From assembly GCA_036265675.1 (NCBI GenBank), contig DATAOP010000100.1:1-29509 (forward strand): a stretch of 29,509 bases of DNA, read 5' to 3'. This document shows, piece after piece, positions 28,622 through 29,509 of this stretch. Every line of letters begins with the position of its first letter. Positions within the stretch are counted from its first letter, which is position 1. Below the pieces are notes generated by a model. It was given only the letters and a program-made list of their open reading frames with translations. It was not told the DNA's origin and did not search any database. The stretch is from VRUE01 sp036265675. Its GTDB lineage: Bacteria; Actinomycetota; Thermoleophilia; Solirubrobacterales; 70-9. The position numbers and the translations under genes are program-made.

Positions 28622-29509
28622 ATGGCCCTCGAGACTCCCTACGTCGAGCTGCACGCTCACTCCGCCTTCTCCTTCCTCGACGGCGCCTCGACGCCGATCG
28701 AGCTCGCCGCCGCCGCCGCCGCCCTCGACTATCCCGCGATCGCCCTCACCGACCACGACGGCGTCTGGGGGTCGATGGAATTCGCCCACGCCTGCCACGG
28801 GCTGGGGGTGCGGCCGATCACCGGGGCCGAGCTGACCGTCTCGCTTCCAGGCTCCACGCCCGCAGAAGTCGCAGAAGGGCCGGAGCTCGCTCATCTGACT
28901 CTTTTGGTCGAGAGCGCGGCCGGCTACCGGAACCTCTGCCGTCTCCTCACCGCCGCCCACTCCCACACCCGCGACGGCCCCCAGCGCCGCGCCGGGCAGC
29001 CGTGGGTCGGGCTCGACCGGGTGAAGGAGCACGCCGAGGGACTGGTCTGCCTCACCGGCTGCGCCCGCGACGGCGTCCTCGCCGGCCGCTGGGAGCGCGA
29101 CGAGCGCCCGCGGGCGGCGGCTCTCGGCGGCGAGCTGCTCGAGGCCTTCGGGCGCGAGCGCCTGCGGGTCGAGCTGCAGCGGCCCTACGAGCGTCACGAC
29201 CGCACCCGCAACCGTTGGCTCGCCGGGCTGGCGGAGCGGCTGGGCGTGGGCTGTGTGGCGACCGGGAACGTCCACTGCCACGGTCGCTCTCGCGCCCGCC
29301 TCCAGGATGCGTTCGTCGCCGTCCGCAACGGCGCCGGCCTCGACGAGACCGAGCCGCTGCGGCGCGGCAACTCGAGCGCCGCGCTCGCATCCCCCGAGGG
29401 GATGGCGCGCCGCTTCGCCGAGCACCCCGATGCCATCGCCGAGACGCTGCGGCTGGCGGAGCGGCTGCGCTTCGACCTCACCGCCGAGCTCGGCTACCGC
29501 TATCCCGGC
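28622..29509 (+). CDS. dnaE2: Error-prone DNA polymerase III alpha subunit DnaE2 (5' part)
   Basis: The first 296 codons, running off the window end. The N-terminal PHP domain is clear: YVELHAHSAFSFLDGAS, ALTDHDGVWGSMEF, GAELTVSL, then LTLLVESAAGYRNLCRLLTAAH and VATGNVHCH, where H/D residues line the metal site. With imuB directly upstream and an SOS box in front, this is DnaE2, the translesion polymerase of the ImuB-DnaE2 mutasome, rather than replicative DnaE1. The polymerase palm lies beyond the window. Confidence 0.92.
   Translation, partial: MALETPYVELHAHSAFSFLDGASTPIELAAAAAALDYPAIALTDHDGVWGSMEFAHACHGLGVRPITGAELTVSLPGSTPAEVAEGPELAHLTLLVESAAGYRNLCRLLTAAHSHTRDGPQRRAGQPWVGLDRVKEHAEGLVCLTGCARDGVLAGRWERDERPRAAALGGELLEAFGRERLRVELQRPYERHDRTRNRWLAGLAERLGVGCVATGNVHCHGRSRARLQDAFVAVRNGAGLDETEPLRRGNSSAALASPEGMARRFAEHPDAIAETLRLAERLRFDLTAELGYRYPG

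Overview
This is about 29.5 kb of very GC-rich (roughly 70%), gene-dense chromosomal DNA. I assign it, by inference, to a high-GC actinobacterium, most likely class Thermoleophilia (Solirubrobacterales or relatives). The reasons are: many Sec-exported repeat proteins of a style common there (secreted proteins starting with a VALGGSAIAAGKIG-like N-terminus and carrying ten-residue repeats, RTX proteins ending in a CGPGKD cap, Ig-like C-termini with an FxCxLD...FxxCxSP pattern); frequent leaderless starts preceded by TANNNT; GAAC-N4-GTTC SOS-box logic; and an imuB-DUF6504-dnaE2 cassette. I see no tRNA, rRNA, insertion sequence, prophage or CRISPR.

Layout. 1-2.7 kb: a membrane redox operon (cytochrome-like membrane protein, small acidic-tailed membrane protein, ApbE-like flavin transferase, four-histidine ferric-reductase-like protein). 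2.6-4.2 kb: a DCC thiol oxidoreductase and a DUF2867 protein, divergent from a TetR regulator across a perfect operator dyad. 4.2-8.8 kb: a decapeptide-repeat/C1q-like surface protein, a GNAT, a PhzF-like enzyme, a seven-repeat Cys-rich propeller protein and an M14 peptidase. 8.8-16.2 kb: nitronate monooxygenase plus a holin-domain/phosphodiesterase fusion, an MBL-fold hydrolase, an AI-2E-family transporter, a PAP2 phosphatase and an aldehyde dehydrogenase. 16.2-20.4 kb: two RTX-repeat secreted proteins, a small membrane protein, an SSAT-like acetyltransferase, an NAD-dependent reductase of the extended SDR family and a lipoprotein. 20.4-20.65 kb: an unusual non-coding or small-ORF locus with a near-perfect anti-16S Shine-Dalgarno sequence and a strong terminator. 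20.7-27.1 kb: a Cys-rich membrane protein, an MFS transporter fused to a cyclic-nucleotide-binding domain, and facing it an operon of a large RCC1/Ig/Fn3/FecR-like surface protein, a CHASE2 class III cyclase and a DUF3307 membrane protein. 27.2 kb to the end: an SOS-boxed mutasome operon (imuB, DUF6504, dnaE2, the last cut by the window edge).

How it works together. The most interesting unit is 21.1-27.1 kb. An exported seven-bladed propeller protein with a FecR-like C-terminus is encoded 3 bp upstream of an extracytoplasmic-sensing (CHASE2) nucleotide cyclase, and the converging neighbour is a transporter carrying a cyclic-nucleotide-binding domain. This suggests a surface signal to cNMP to transporter circuit; that link is inference from gene order and domains. 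The cyclase has Ser where the purine-selecting Lys is expected. Regulation is unusually readable here: eight start codons sit exactly 6 nt behind a TANNNT -10 element and three more sit 7-8 nt behind one, so much of this region is probably leaderless.
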